Notes: generated by a model not told the origin, from the sequence alone. Shown: positions 26,253 through 35,508, counted from the stretch's first letter. The stretch: DNA of 64,000 nt from Arthrobacter sp. B6 (GCF_001663775.1 NZ_KV467168.1:2966780-3030779); one strand, 5' to 3'. Translations and numbers: made by a program.

Positions 26253-28199
26253 GTGCAGTTTCACCATCACGGTTACGTATCCGGAGACCCCCGGGTCCAA
26301 CCTGCAGCAGGCGTCGGCATCAACAGGCCGGCTGAGCTTCCGGATGAGGTCGATGTGCTGATTGTCGGCTCAGGACCTGCCGGCATGCTCGCAGCCGCGC
26401 AGTTATCACAGTTTCCAAATGTCACCACGCGCATTGTGGAGCGCCGCCCCGGCAGGCTCGCCATTGGCCAGGCCGACGGAATCCAGACACGCACAGTGGA
26501 GACCTTTCAAGCGTTCGGATTCGCCGAGCGGATCATCGCCGAGGCGTACCGGATCACCGAGACGGTGTTCTGGAAACCGGACCCCGCTGACCCCTCCCGC
26601 ATCATCCGCACTGCCCGCACCCCGGATGACCCCGCCCAAATCAGCGAGTTCCCCCACCTCGTGGTTAACCAGGCCCGCGTCCTGGACTACTTCGCCGAGT
26701 TTATGGCTAACTCGCCCACCCGGATGGCGCCCGACTATGGCTTCGAGTTCCGTTCCCTTTACGTGGCCGATGAAGGGGAGTATCCCGTCACCGTGACCCT
26801 TCTCCACACATCAGGCCCCAATGAAGGGCAGGAGCGCATCGTCCGTGCGAAGTACGTGGTCGGTGCGGATGGTGCTCGCAGCAAGGTGCGGGAGGCCATC
26901 GGCTGCACCCTCGCCGGGGACCAGGCAAACCACGCCTGGGGAGTCATGGACGTTCTGGCAGTCACCGACTTCCCCGATATCCGCATCAAATGTGCGGTCC
27001 AATCGGGTACGGGGGGCAGCATCCTGCTGATTCCGCGCGAAGGCGGCCACCTTTTCCGGATGTACGTGGACCTGGGCGAGGTGGACCCCAGCAACAAGGG
27101 CGCAGTGCGCAGCACTTCCATCGAGGAGATCATTCACAAGGCGAAAGAGATCCTCCACCCCTACACCCTGGATGTCCGGGATGTGGCGTGGCACAGCGTT
27201 TATGAGGTGGGGCATCGGCTTACAGACCGGTTCGACGACGTCCTGCCGGGGGAGCGCGGCGCCAGGACTCCGCGGGTGTTTATCACCGGGGATGCGTGCC
27301 ACACCCACAGCGCCAAGGCAGGCCAGGGCATGAACGTCTCCATGCAGGACGGCTTCAACCTCGCCTGGAAACTGGGGCACGTGCTCGAAGGCCGCAGCCC
27401 CGAGAGCCTGCTCTCCACCTACTCGGAGGAGCGCCAGGTGGTGGCGAAGAACCTTATCGACTTCGACAAGCAGTGGTCTACATTGATGGCGAAGAGGCCG
27501 GAGGAGTTCGAAAACCCCTCGGAGCTGGAGGACTTCTATGTGCGCACCGCCGAGTTCCCCGCCGGATTCATGACCGAGTACGCGCCGTCCATGCTGGTGG
27601 CCCCAGCGAACCACCAGGACCTGGCCACGGGGTTTCCCGTTGGCAAGCGCTTTAAGTCGGCACCCGTGGTCCGCGTCGGCGACACCAACCCGATCCACCT
27701 GGGCCACCACGCCACGGCCGACGGCCGCTGGCGGATCTACGTGTTCGCCGAACCCGCCCTTCCGGGCACAGGGTCTGCCACGGACACATTCGCCGAGTGG
27801 CTCGCGACCTCGCCCGAATCACCGCTGGCCGCGACGCCGTCGGACGCTGATCCTGACGCCTGGTTTGACGTGAAGGTGATCTACCAGCAACCCCACACGG
27901 AGATCGGCATCAACGCAGTCCCCGCCGCCTTCAAGCCGCAGGTGGGTCCGTTCAAGCTCACCGACTATGAGAAGGTCTACGCCACCGATCATAGGGCTGA
28001 CATCTTCGAACTCCGCGGCCTGGACCGCGGCGGCGTCGTCGTGGTGGTCCGCCCCGACCAGTACGTGGCCAACGTCCTGCCCCTGACAGCAACCGCCGAG
28101 CTGGGTGCCTTCTTTGCCCCGCTCCTGCAAAACCGCCGGCCAGCGGAGGTTTCCCCTGCGGCACTGCCGAGCGTGCCCGCAGCCTTGATTAACAGCTAG
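26253..28199 (+). CDS. mobA: FAD-dependent aromatic monooxygenase, 3-hydroxybenzoate 4-monooxygenase-like
   Basis: A 648-aa class A flavoprotein. The FAD fold VDVLIVGSGPAGMLAAAQ (GxGxxG at 39-44), VVGADGARSKVREAIG, and GDACHTHSAKAGQGMNVSMQD are the three nucleotide-binding motifs; a C-terminal thioredoxin-like domain (about 460-640) marks the phenol hydroxylase/MobA group. The opening MQFHHHGYVSGDP recalls MobA, which turns 3-hydroxybenzoate into protocatechuate; phenol-type substrates cannot be excluded. The start is a GTG. No ring-cleavage genes are nearby, so protocatechuate would be used elsewhere. MarR gene upstream, transporter downstream. Confidence 0.82.
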   Translation: MQFHHHGYVSGDPRVQPAAGVGINRPAELPDEVDVLIVGSGPAGMLAAAQLSQFPNVTTRIVERRPGRLAIGQADGIQTRTVETFQAFGFAERIIAEAYRITETVFWKPDPADPSRIIRTARTPDDPAQISEFPHLVVNQARVLDYFAEFMANSPTRMAPDYGFEFRSLYVADEGEYPVTVTLLHTSGPNEGQERIVRAKYVVGADGARSKVREAIGCTLAGDQANHAWGVMDVLAVTDFPDIRIKCAVQSGTGGSILLIPREGGHLFRMYVDLGEVDPSNKGAVRSTSIEEIIHKAKEILHPYTLDVRDVAWHSVYEVGHRLTDRFDDVLPGERGARTPRVFITGDACHTHSAKAGQGMNVSMQDGFNLAWKLGHVLEGRSPESLLSTYSEERQVVAKNLIDFDKQWSTLMAKRPEEFENPSELEDFYVRTAEFPAGFMTEYAPSMLVAPANHQDLATGFPVGKRFKSAPVVRVGDTNPIHLGHHATADGRWRIYVFAEPALPGTGSATDTFAEWLATSPESPLAATPSDADPDAWFDVKVIYQQPHTEIGINAVPAAFKPQVGPFKLTDYEKVYATDHRADIFELRGLDRGGVVVVVRPDQYVANVLPLTATAELGAFFAPLLQNRRPAEVSPAALPSVPAALINS

Positions 28200-28257
28200 C
28201 AACCGCAGTCAGCGCCACCGGCAGCACTCCTTAACCGCTCACACCCACTGGAGAATC

Positions 28258-29643
28258 ATGAGCATGTCCACCCACAGTTCGAAGGCGAACCAACGTCGTG
28301 TCGCCTTCGCTACCGTCATCGGCACCACCGTTGAATGGTACGACTTCTTCATCTACGCCACGGCCGCCGGCCTGGTGTTCGCCCAACTCTTCTTCCAGCC
28401 GGCCGGCGAATCCATCGGCCTGCTGCTGTCATTTGCGTCCGTCGGCATCAGCTTCCTTTTCCGGCCCCTCGGTGCCTTCCTCGCCGGCCACTACGGTGAC
28501 AAGATCGGCCGCCGCGCCATGCTCGTCATGACGCTGGTGCTCATGGGCGCGGCAACCACCTTGATCGGCTTCCTGCCCACCTATGCGACCGCCGGTGTGA
28601 TCGCCCCGATCATGCTGCTGCTGCTGAGGATCCTGCAGGGCATCTCCGCCGGCGGTGAATGGGGCGGGGCAGTCCTGATGGCAGTCGAGCACGCCCCCCG
28701 CGACCGCCGCGGACGGGCAGGAGCCTTCCCCCAAATCGGCGTCCCGCTGGGACTGCTGCTGGCCACCGGCGTCACAGCGCTCATGACCGGCGTCATCTCC
28801 CCGGGGGCGGCCTTCCTCGAATGGGGATGGCGCGTACCATTCCTGCTGAGCATCGTCCTCATCGTCGTCGGCTACTTCGTCCGCCGCGCGGTGGATGAAT
28901 CCCCGGTCTTCCAGGAAATCGCCGCAGCCAAAAAGCAGCCCAAAACACCCATCGTGGAACTGTTCCGCCGCCACGGACTGCTCGTGATCGTCGCTGCCCT
29001 GATCTTCGCAGGCAACAACGCCGCAGGCTACATGGCAACCGGCGGCTTCATCCCCAGCTACGCCTCCGGCCCCGCCGTCGGTCACGAACGCACCGACGTG
29101 CTCCTCGCCGTCACTTACGGCGCCGGGATTTGGCTTGCCTTCACCTACCTCGCCGGCTACCTCTCGGACAGGATTGGCCGCAAGAACACCTACTTCCTGG
29201 GCTTCGGTGCCCAGCTCCTGGCGTGTTTCCCGCTCTTCTGGATGATCAACACCGGGTCCCTGCCGATGCTCTACCTGGCCATGACCATCTTCGCCGTAGG
29301 CCTGGGCCTGGCATACGGCCCGCAGGCAGCCCTGTACTCGGAAATGTTCCCCGCCTCGGTACGCTTCTCCGGCGTCTCCATCTCCTACGCCCTGGGTGCG
29401 ATCCTCGGCGGCGCCTTTGCCCCCACCATCGCCACAGCCCTCGTCCAGGCCACCGGTGGAACAGACGCCGTCTCCCTGTACCTCGTGGGGATGACGCTCA
29501 TCTCCCTCGTGGCCGTTGCACTGGTGCGGGACCGCTCCGGCATTGACCTTTCCATCCGCAACCAGGCCGAACAGGAAATCGGATCGTTCGTTTTTGATAA
29601 GCGGACCGCCCCCGCCTCAGATGAGCCGGTGCGCACCAGCTGA
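28258..29643 (+). CDS. MHS-family MFS transporter, probable aromatic acid uptake
   Basis: A 461-aa symporter. FATVIGTTVEWYDFFIYATAA (helix 1, cited in part), AGHYGDKIGRRAML (loop 2-3) and GISAGGEWGGAVLMAVEHAPRDRRG (as GGEWGGAVLMAVEHAP) are the MHS signatures. GGAGA precedes the ATG, with a second ATG two codons later. It lies 58 nt behind the monooxygenase gene on the same strand, so it likely imports that enzyme's aromatic acid substrate. A terminator-like hairpin follows. Confidence 0.88.
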   Translation: MSMSTHSSKANQRRVAFATVIGTTVEWYDFFIYATAAGLVFAQLFFQPAGESIGLLLSFASVGISFLFRPLGAFLAGHYGDKIGRRAMLVMTLVLMGAATTLIGFLPTYATAGVIAPIMLLLLRILQGISAGGEWGGAVLMAVEHAPRDRRGRAGAFPQIGVPLGLLLATGVTALMTGVISPGAAFLEWGWRVPFLLSIVLIVVGYFVRRAVDESPVFQEIAAAKKQPKTPIVELFRRHGLLVIVAALIFAGNNAAGYMATGGFIPSYASGPAVGHERTDVLLAVTYGAGIWLAFTYLAGYLSDRIGRKNTYFLGFGAQLLACFPLFWMINTGSLPMLYLAMTIFAVGLGLAYGPQAALYSEMFPASVRFSGVSISYALGAILGGAFAPTIATALVQATGGTDAVSLYLVGMTLISLVAVALVRDRSGIDLSIRNQAEQEIGSFVFDKRTAPASDEPVRTS

Positions 29644-29657
29644 TCACACATACCTAT

Positions 29658-29690
29658 GGGGGCCCGGGCCGAAGCCCCGGACCCCTATAA
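29658..29690 (+). terminator. Terminator candidate after the aromatic acid operon
   Basis: GGGG-C-CCGGG pairs with CCCGG-A-CCCC (one mismatch) around a 7-nt loop, followed by TATAA. It lies 15 nt beyond the transporter stop. Confidence 0.45.
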
Positions 29691-29803
29691 GTACCAAGTC
29701 CCCTACCGGAGACGCGACGAGTCATAGGATTGAACGCCCCGTCTGGTTGTGGGGCATACGACCCGGAATGAACGTCGGCTGCCGGCTCCGTTAGGGTTGA
29801 TGC

Positions 29804-30256
29804 GTGCGAGCCATCCTTCAGCGGGTCACCCGAGCCGAGGTCACCGTCGACGGCGCAACGGTGGGTTTCATTGACCGGCCGGGACTCGTTGTCCTGGCCG
29901 GCGCCACCCACACGGACACTTTGGACGATGCGGCGGCCCTCGCCGCCAAGATCTGGACCTTGCGGATCCTTGACGGCGAGAAGTCGTGTGCCGACCAGAA
30001 CGGGCCCCTGCTGGTGGTCAGCCAGTTCACGCTGTACGCCGACACACGGCGGGGAAGGCGCCCCTCCTGGTCGGACGCGGCGCCGGCGAACACCAGCGAG
30101 CCCTTGATTGAACACCTGATCGCTTCCCTGCGCGGCCTTGGGGCGGAGGTTTCCACCGGGCGGTTCGGGGCCATGATGCAGTTGTCCCTGGTCAACGACG
30201 GACCGTTCACGATCAGCCTCGACACCGCCGATTTTTCAGCTCCCCGCCGCGGCTGA
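29804..30256 (+). CDS. dtd: D-aminoacyl-tRNA deacylase
   Basis: A 150-aa housekeeping enzyme that removes D-amino acids (and glycine) mischarged on tRNA. The catalytic SQFTLYADT motif (about 77-85) is intact. The second conserved motif, usually NxGPVT, reads NDGPFTISLDT here. Length matches the family. The start is GTG at 29804, giving the canonical MRAILQRVTRAEVTVDG opening. It appears to be monocistronic; the next 370 nt hold only a gene fragment and a hairpin. Confidence 0.95.
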   Translation: MRAILQRVTRAEVTVDGATVGFIDRPGLVVLAGATHTDTLDDAAALAAKIWTLRILDGEKSCADQNGPLLVVSQFTLYADTRRGRRPSWSDAAPANTSEPLIEHLIASLRGLGAEVSTGRFGAMMQLSLVNDGPFTISLDTADFSAPRRG

Positions 30257-30335
30257 GAGCGGTGGACCGGACCGATTCGCCGTGACGTCGGGAAGCTCCT
30301 AGCAAGCTGCGCTGAAACCACCGACGAGCAGGTCT

Positions 30336-30437
30336 GCCCTGGACCACGAGCCGCAGTTGCTCTGGAAACTGGTTGTTGAATACCTGCGGCCGCACCGGCA
30401 GCTGCTGGACGCCGTTGTGGTTTCCAGCTGGCGCAGA
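30336..30437 (+). pseudogene. 5' fragment of an ABC exporter gene, copy of the start at 50,212
   Basis: About 100 nt, from GCCCTGGACCA through the first 25 codons ([22 protein letters not shown]), match 50212-50315, the ribosome site and start of the intact ABC exporter gene. One base is missing in GGTTTCCAGC (GGTTTTCCAGC in the intact copy), shifting the frame, and similarity ends there. It lies just after dtd. It is either a relic of a duplicated exporter or a recombination scar; nothing functional is expected. Confidence 0.75.
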
Positions 30438-30564
30438 CTCTCCCGTCAGCTGAAATGCCCGTTTAGGACCCCTTCGCTGGCGGCGTGAAAAGCTGTAGTT
30501 CGCTTTGGAAGGCGACTCCGCCTTGGCGAGGATGCCGGAGTTGAAGACGCCGACGCTCACGACT

Positions 30565-30598
30565 GCCGCTGCTGTCCCGGTATGGGAACAGCAGCGGC
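30565..30598 (-). terminator. Hairpin downstream of the aldehyde dehydrogenase gene
   Basis: GCCGCTGCTGTCCC and GGGAACAGCAGCGGC form a 14-bp stem with one bulged A and a 5-nt loop, 30 nt past the dehydrogenase stop at 30628. The T-run is poor on both strands. Confidence 0.5.
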
Positions 30599-30627
30599 GG
30601 CCTCGTGGCCACGGAAGGTGAAACTCC

Positions 30628-32037
30628 TTAGCCGTTGATGACCTGCGGTACGCCGAGGGCTTTGAGGCCTTCGACGCCGAACTCCAGGCCATAGCCGGAC
30701 TGTTTCGCGCCGCCGAAGGGGATGCGGGGGTCCACGGCGCCGTGCTTGTTGATCCAGACGGTACCCGCCTGGATGCGGCCCGCGACTTCCCGGGCGGCGG
30801 CGAGGTCGGAGGACCAAACGGAGGCACCGAGGCCGACGTCCAAGGCGTTCGCCTTTTCCACCGCTTCATCGATGGTGCTGTAGCGGATGATGGGCAGGGC
30901 GGGGCCGAACTGTTCCTCGGCCACAAGCGGGTTGCCGTTGTCGATGTCCGCTACCAGTGTGGTGGGGTAGAAGTAGCCGGGCTGGCTGGTATCCGGGTTT
31001 CCGCCCAGCAGGATGCGGGCGCCGGAGTCCTTCGCTGCCTGCACGAGGTTGGCCACGACGTCGTACTGTGCCTTGTTCTGCAGGGGGCCCAGGACGTTGT
31101 TCTCATCCAGGCCGTTGCCCATGGGCATGGCCTTGGCCACTGCGGTGAGTTCTTCGCAGACGGCGTCGTAGATGTCCTCGTGGACGTAGAGGCGCTTCAG
31201 CGCTGCGCAGGTTTGGCCGGTGTTGATGAAGGCGCCCCAGAAGAGGTCTTCGGCGATGGCCTTGGGGTCGGCGTCAGGCAGGACGATGCCGGCGTCGTTC
31301 CCGCCGAGCTCCAGGGTGAGCCGCTTGACGGTGTCCGCGGAGGATTTGATGATGGCGCGGCCGGCGGCGGTGGAGCCCGTGAACATGATCTTGCCGATCG
31401 CCGGGTGGTCGGTCAGCCGTGCGCCCACCTCGCGGCCACAGGAAACGACTGACAGGATGCCTTCGGGAAGTTCATCGTTCATGACTTTCACCAGCGCCAG
31501 GACGGAGAGCGGGGTGTTGCCGGAGGGTTTGACGACGACCGCGTTGCCCATGCGCAGGGCGGGGGCGATCTGCCAGATGGTGATCATCATGGGCCAGTTC
31601 CAGGGACCGATAGCGCCCACGATGCCGATGGGCTTGTAGTGCAGCTCCGCCCGGGTCTCGCCGTCGTCAACAACCATTTCAGGCTCCAGGCGAATGGTAG
31701 CCGCGGCGCGTAACCATGCCGCGCAGGCACCCACCTCGAAGCGGGCGTTCGGGCCGTTCAGCGGCTTGCCCTGCTCGCGGGAGAGCAGCCGGGCGAGTTC
31801 CTCAGCGGAACGCTCGACGGCGTCGGCCGCCTTGAGGAGCGCGGCGGACCGGGCGTCGTGGCCCAAGGCCGCCCATGCCGGCTGGGCATTCTGCGCGCCG
31901 GCGACTGCCTGCTCGAGGTACTCAAGGTCGTGAACGGGCGCCTCACCCACGATCTCACCGGTAGCGGGGTCCAGGATGGTGCGGGTCTTACCCGAGAATG
32001 CGGTGACCTCATCGAGCAATGGTTCGTACGTTTTCAT
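30628..32037 (-). CDS. NAD(P)-dependent aldehyde dehydrogenase
   Basis: A 469-aa ALDH-superfamily enzyme oxidising an aldehyde to its acid. Landmarks: N-terminal cofactor fold with GPWNWPMMITIWQIAPALRMGN, the glycine motif TGSTAAGRA, the catalytic glutamate in LELGGNDAGIV and the catalytic cysteine in NTGQTCAALKRLYV. The C-terminal EQFGPALPIIRY segment is also intact. It is third in a leftward operon behind an APC permease and a MoaF-like protein, suggesting oxidation of an aldehyde made from an amine. Exact substrate unknown. Confidence 0.9.
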   Translation of the reverse strand: MKTYEPLLDEVTAFSGKTRTILDPATGEIVGEAPVHDLEYLEQAVAGAQNAQPAWAALGHDARSAALLKAADAVERSAEELARLLSREQGKPLNGPNARFEVGACAAWLRAAATIRLEPEMVVDDGETRAELHYKPIGIVGAIGPWNWPMMITIWQIAPALRMGNAVVVKPSGNTPLSVLALVKVMNDELPEGILSVVSCGREVGARLTDHPAIGKIMFTGSTAAGRAIIKSSADTVKRLTLELGGNDAGIVLPDADPKAIAEDLFWGAFINTGQTCAALKRLYVHEDIYDAVCEELTAVAKAMPMGNGLDENNVLGPLQNKAQYDVVANLVQAAKDSGARILLGGNPDTSQPGYFYPTTLVADIDNGNPLVAEEQFGPALPIIRYSTIDEAVEKANALDVGLGASVWSSDLAAAREVAGRIQAGTVWINKHGAVDPRIPFGGAKQSGYGLEFGVEGLKALGVPQVING

Positions 32038-32064
32038 TCGTTACTCCTCTTCGAGCAATGGTGA

Positions 32065-32868
32065 CTAATGCTTGTGAAAGTCCTGCGGATATTCGGTGGT
32101 GTTCAGGACACTGAGCCTGGAGTTGAAGGGCAGGACGACAGGTTCGGCTGCAGGATCGTCCCAACCGAACATCCGGCCGATGGAGCGCTGCTCGCGCAGG
32201 TCCACCAGCAGCACGGCTTCGACGCACATGACCTTTTCGGTCCAGAAGAAGATGAACAGGTCTTCTGCTACTTCCCAGGTCATGCAACGGTCGGTGTCGG
32301 CGAGCCCTGCTTCGCCGCCGCGGATGCAGTTCCACGTGAAGGTGCCCGGGTTCAGGTAGATGTGTTCGTACGTTTCGACGTCGCTGTAGCGGTAGTAGAT
32401 CCGCTTGCCGACCAGGGCCGTGGAGCGCTGGTGGCGCACGGAAGACCCCTCGGTGTTGGCCTGGCTGAAATCGGTGGTGCTCCGCGTCCTGCCGTCCACG
32501 GTGACAAACCGGGAAACACCGGTTGTTGTGGCCCCCGTGTTGCGGTCCGCGATGATGGTGACGTTTTCTGTGGCGGAACCTTCGCCTCGGATGAAGTCGA
32601 TGATGAAGATGCCGGGCCGGGCTTCGATCGCCTTGTAATCGGCTGTTCCACCCGTCTTGTCCCCATCACGGCTAAGTGTCCAAGTCAGCGAAGATTCGTT
32701 GTCAAAAATGTACTCGGCCTTGGAGCCGTCCTCATCCAGGAGGCTCAATGAGGTGCCGGCCAGGGCGGGGGAGGCGGGCAGGGTCTGGTCGCCGAAACCT
32801 TCCAGCATGGTGGAGACGGGGGGCCACTGATCTTCGGGGATGTAGTCCTGGATGTCAGCTGAAGTCAT
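32065..32868 (-). CDS. MoaF-family protein
   Basis: A 267-aa protein with a two-part structure like the MoaF N- and C-terminal domains. The C-terminal half carries VGKRIYYRYSDVETYEHIYL (conserved block, in part), NPGTFTWNCIRGGEAGLADTD and AEDLFIFFWTEK. MoaF was named from the Klebsiella monoamine regulon, where it is linked to tyramine use; the fold is lipocalin-like and no catalytic activity is established. Its place between an amine/amino-acid permease and an aldehyde dehydrogenase fits an aromatic-amine pathway. No amine oxidase gene lies in the window. Confidence 0.8.
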   Translation of the reverse strand: MTSADIQDYIPEDQWPPVSTMLEGFGDQTLPASPALAGTSLSLLDEDGSKAEYIFDNESSLTWTLSRDGDKTGGTADYKAIEARPGIFIIDFIRGEGSATENVTIIADRNTGATTTGVSRFVTVDGRTRSTTDFSQANTEGSSVRHQRSTALVGKRIYYRYSDVETYEHIYLNPGTFTWNCIRGGEAGLADTDRCMTWEVAEDLFIFFWTEKVMCVEAVLLVDLREQRSIGRMFGWDDPAAEPVVLPFNSRLSVLNTTEYPQDFHKH

Positions 32869-32924
32869 GTTCTTGTTCCTTGTTCTTTTGCTGCTGGTTT
32901 GTACTGGTCAGGTGGAGGTTTGGG

Positions 32925-34379
32925 TCAGCCGATGACTGCCGCGAAATTGATGGACGGCTTTCGTGCGCCGCGGGCCATCCCGGCCACGAAGAAGAGGGGA
33001 ATGCCGAGCAGGAGCCACCGGGCCAGTCCGCCCGCTCCGCCGAGCAATGCGTCGTAGTTGTCCAGCGTCAGGTATCCGATGACGATGAAGGCCAGGAAAG
33101 ACAGGGACGGTGCAATGACGGTGACCCAGAGGTTGTCCCGGATGTGGTTTCTGGCGAAGAAGACGACGATTGCCGCTGATGTCACCAGCAGGATGGTGAT
33201 GAAGCCTGCCGTGCCAAGGGCCACGAACCAGGCAAAGACGGTGGTGATGGGGTCGGCGCCTGCGAGCAGGAAGATGCTGATGATCGCCAGGAGAACGAGG
33301 CCGTTGATGAGCCCTGCGAAATGCGGGGCGCCGGTCTTGGAGACGGAGGACAGCTTGGCCGGCAGGGCTCCGGCACGGCCGAGGGAAAACAGGTATCGGG
33401 AGAACATGTTGGCCAGGCCCAGGAGCATCGCCAGGAAGCTCGTGACAACGAGGATCTGCATGGTCAGGTTCAGCCAGTAGCCTGCGCTGGATTCGGCGAG
33501 ATCGAACACCATTCCTGCAGGGTTTTCGGCGGCGACGGTTTGGATATTGTCGATGCCGATGGCTCCGCTGATGGCCCAGGTGGATATGGTGTAAAAGATG
33601 CCAATGAAGGCGATGACAAAGTAAGCAGCCCGGGGAATGGTGCGCCGCGGGTTCTTTGCCTCCTCCGCGAAGACGACGGTTGCTTCGAAGCTGGTGAAGC
33701 AGGCGAAGGCAAACAGCAGGGAGATGCCCAGTCCGGGACCGAAGACACTGGATGGGGTGAAGCCTTCAAACGTGAAGATCCCGAGCCCTTTCTGGGCAAT
33801 GAGCGACACCACGAGGGCCGCCACTGCAAAGGCTTCGCCGAGGATGAGAACTCCCAGCACCTTCAGGCTCGCATCGACGCCCCGCATCGTCAGGCCCGTC
33901 ACCACAGCGAGCAATACAGCGATCCAGAAGTAGACCGGCAGGCTGATACCAGTGAGGCCTTCGATCAGCAACTGCGCAAAGACACCGAACTGGGACCAGA
34001 GTCCAACTTGAAGGCTCAGGTATGTCAGGATGGCGATCCCGGCCCCGCCGGTGGCCCACTTGTTGCCCAGTCCCTTGGCCATGTAGGCGACGAAGCCGCC
34101 CGCGTTGGTGATGTGCTGGCTCATCCGCAGGTATCCGACGGAGAAGAGAGCAACCAGCAGCGCAGCAATCACGTAGATAACGGGCGTTCCCGGGCCGCTG
34201 GCCGAAAACAGTACCGGGCTGGCTCCCACCACCGCAGCCATGGGAGCTGCTGCGGCAATGGCAAAGAAGGCAATGGCGATGACGCCGAGCTTGTTCGGCC
34301 TCAGCCGTGGGGAGGAGGAGGCATACGCATGATCCTCTTGCACTGGGCGTGTAGAGATTCCGACTGGTTCTTGGGTCAT
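32925..34379 (-). CDS. APC-superfamily amino acid/amine permease
   Basis: A 484-aa twelve-helix permease. The N-terminal segment LRPNKLGVIAIAFFAIAAAAP and the glycine-rich helix GFVAYMAKGLGNKWATGGAG are typical of APC proteins; helix 6 is FACFTSFEATVVFAEEAKNPRRTIP. It should import an amino acid or amine feeding the MoaF and aldehyde dehydrogenase genes downstream (56-nt and 27-nt gaps, one operon). Its promoter region is shared with a divergent TetR gene and contains a 22-bp operator. Confidence 0.9.
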   Translation of the reverse strand: MTQEPVGISTRPVQEDHAYASSSPRLRPNKLGVIAIAFFAIAAAAPMAAVVGASPVLFSASGPGTPVIYVIAALLVALFSVGYLRMSQHITNAGGFVAYMAKGLGNKWATGGAGIAILTYLSLQVGLWSQFGVFAQLLIEGLTGISLPVYFWIAVLLAVVTGLTMRGVDASLKVLGVLILGEAFAVAALVVSLIAQKGLGIFTFEGFTPSSVFGPGLGISLLFAFACFTSFEATVVFAEEAKNPRRTIPRAAYFVIAFIGIFYTISTWAISGAIGIDNIQTVAAENPAGMVFDLAESSAGYWLNLTMQILVVTSFLAMLLGLANMFSRYLFSLGRAGALPAKLSSVSKTGAPHFAGLINGLVLLAIISIFLLAGADPITTVFAWFVALGTAGFITILLVTSAAIVVFFARNHIRDNLWVTVIAPSLSFLAFIVIGYLTLDNYDALLGGAGGLARWLLLGIPLFFVAGMARGARKPSINFAAVIG

Positions 34380-34526
34380 CCGTTGGCTCTTTCAGGAAAA
34401 GTGCACGGCGCAAGGCCTGCGCAGAAGTGTTGGAAGGTCCCTGCTGGCACGCGACACTGCGGCCCCATGGGAAAGGAAATCTGCTCGAGCTGGCTGTACA
34501 CACTGCGTGATATCAGCCACATTCCA

Positions 34527-34548
34527 GAACTATACATTTGTTTAGTTC
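34527..34548. promoter_or_regulatory. TetR-type operator
   Basis: GAACTATAC-ATTT-GTTTAGTTC is a 9-4-9 inverted repeat with one mismatch, placed between the divergent APC permease and TetR starts in an AT-rich stretch. Size and symmetry suit a TetR dimer controlling both promoters. Confidence 0.65.
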
Positions 34549-34598
34549 GGGCTGTCAATGCTTTTTCCGGAGCCACCCAGGAGGGCTAGACTCGGTGC

Positions 34599-35207
34599 AT
34601 GAACCAGCCGTCAAGCCGCTTGCCCTATGGGGACGGGCGCGATGCCTTGCTGTCCGCGGTGATCGACGTCGTCGGAGAAAAGGGCCTGCGGGGTGTTACC
34701 TACCGTGCCGTTGCGTCGCGGGCAGGGGTGAATCACACTCTTGTCACGCACCACTTTGGCTCTATCGAGGGTCTTCTTGCCGCCACCATGGAGTGGGCCA
34801 TCCAGCGGTCCATCGAGGAGACCGGCCTGGAGAAGATCGCGCATTTTGACGAGAACTTCGCCGATTCACTCCTCGAAACGGTGTCGCGGGAACCGGAGCT
34901 GCAGCTGTTCCAGTTCGAGATGCTTCTCGAATCCCGGCGCAACCCCGAGGTACGGGCCTTGGTGGAACGCCTTTACGCGAATTACATGAATACCGTTGAA
35001 GATGCCCTGAGGCAACGGGGCCTCAACGTGGACAACGGTGCGGCCTTGGCCATCTTTGCTGCCTTGGACGGCCTCATGCTGCAATTCCTCACCATCAGCG
35101 ACCCCGAACGGATCAAGGCCGCCGTCATCCAGGTAGGCAAGCTCGTCGCAATTCTGGAGAGCACAAGCGACAGCCCCGGCGGCAGCAGCCCCCTACCGGT
35201 TCGATAA
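34599..35207 (+). CDS. TetR-family transcriptional regulator
   Basis: A 202-aa repressor with the TetR DNA-binding domain at about 10-57 (GEKGLRGVTYRAVASRAGVNHTLVTHHFGSIE, cited as GVTYRAVASRAGVNHTLVTH) and an all-helical ligand domain. It is divergent from the APC-MoaF-ALDH operon and likely represses it and itself through the 34527-34548 palindrome. The ATG at 34599 gives MNQPSSRLPYGDGRDALL. Ligand presumably the transported amine or its aldehyde (inference). Confidence 0.9.
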   Translation: MNQPSSRLPYGDGRDALLSAVIDVVGEKGLRGVTYRAVASRAGVNHTLVTHHFGSIEGLLAATMEWAIQRSIEETGLEKIAHFDENFADSLLETVSREPELQLFQFEMLLESRRNPEVRALVERLYANYMNTVEDALRQRGLNVDNGAALAIFAALDGLMLQFLTISDPERIKAAVIQVGKLVAILESTSDSPGGSSPLPVR

Positions 35208-35508
35208 GGAAGGCTTTCCGGGTGGGATGCATGATGAGGCTGCTGAGTGCTCGCCCTGGCGGTGCGGAGCTGCCGAGGTCGCTCCCTTGAGAGGGCCTGC
35301 TGCGTGGCCGGGGTATCGGTCCATGTGACGGTATCGGCTACCGCTGCCCAGTTCGAGTGCAGCAGTGCGAGGAGTGTTGTTTGCACGGTTTTTCGTCTGC
35401 GAAGCGTGCGTCGTTGGCGAGGTTGATCGCGTCGGTGGCGTCTGAGAGGACTTCGGTGGTGAAGCCGAGGAACTCTGCCTCCGCGGCGGAGGCGAGGACG
35501 ACAAGTCT
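35208..35508. other. Degenerate intergenic stretch after the TetR gene
   Basis: No intact gene is visible. On the minus strand two overlapping frames give protein-like stretches (for example LSDATDAINLANDARFADEK and TTLLALLHSNWAAVADTVTW) that might be one frameshifted relic, but I do not recognise the family. Confidence 0.25.

Noticed and set aside
26811..27710. Long minus-strand frame inside the monooxygenase gene
   Set aside because: Antisense shadow of a well-supported flavoprotein gene.
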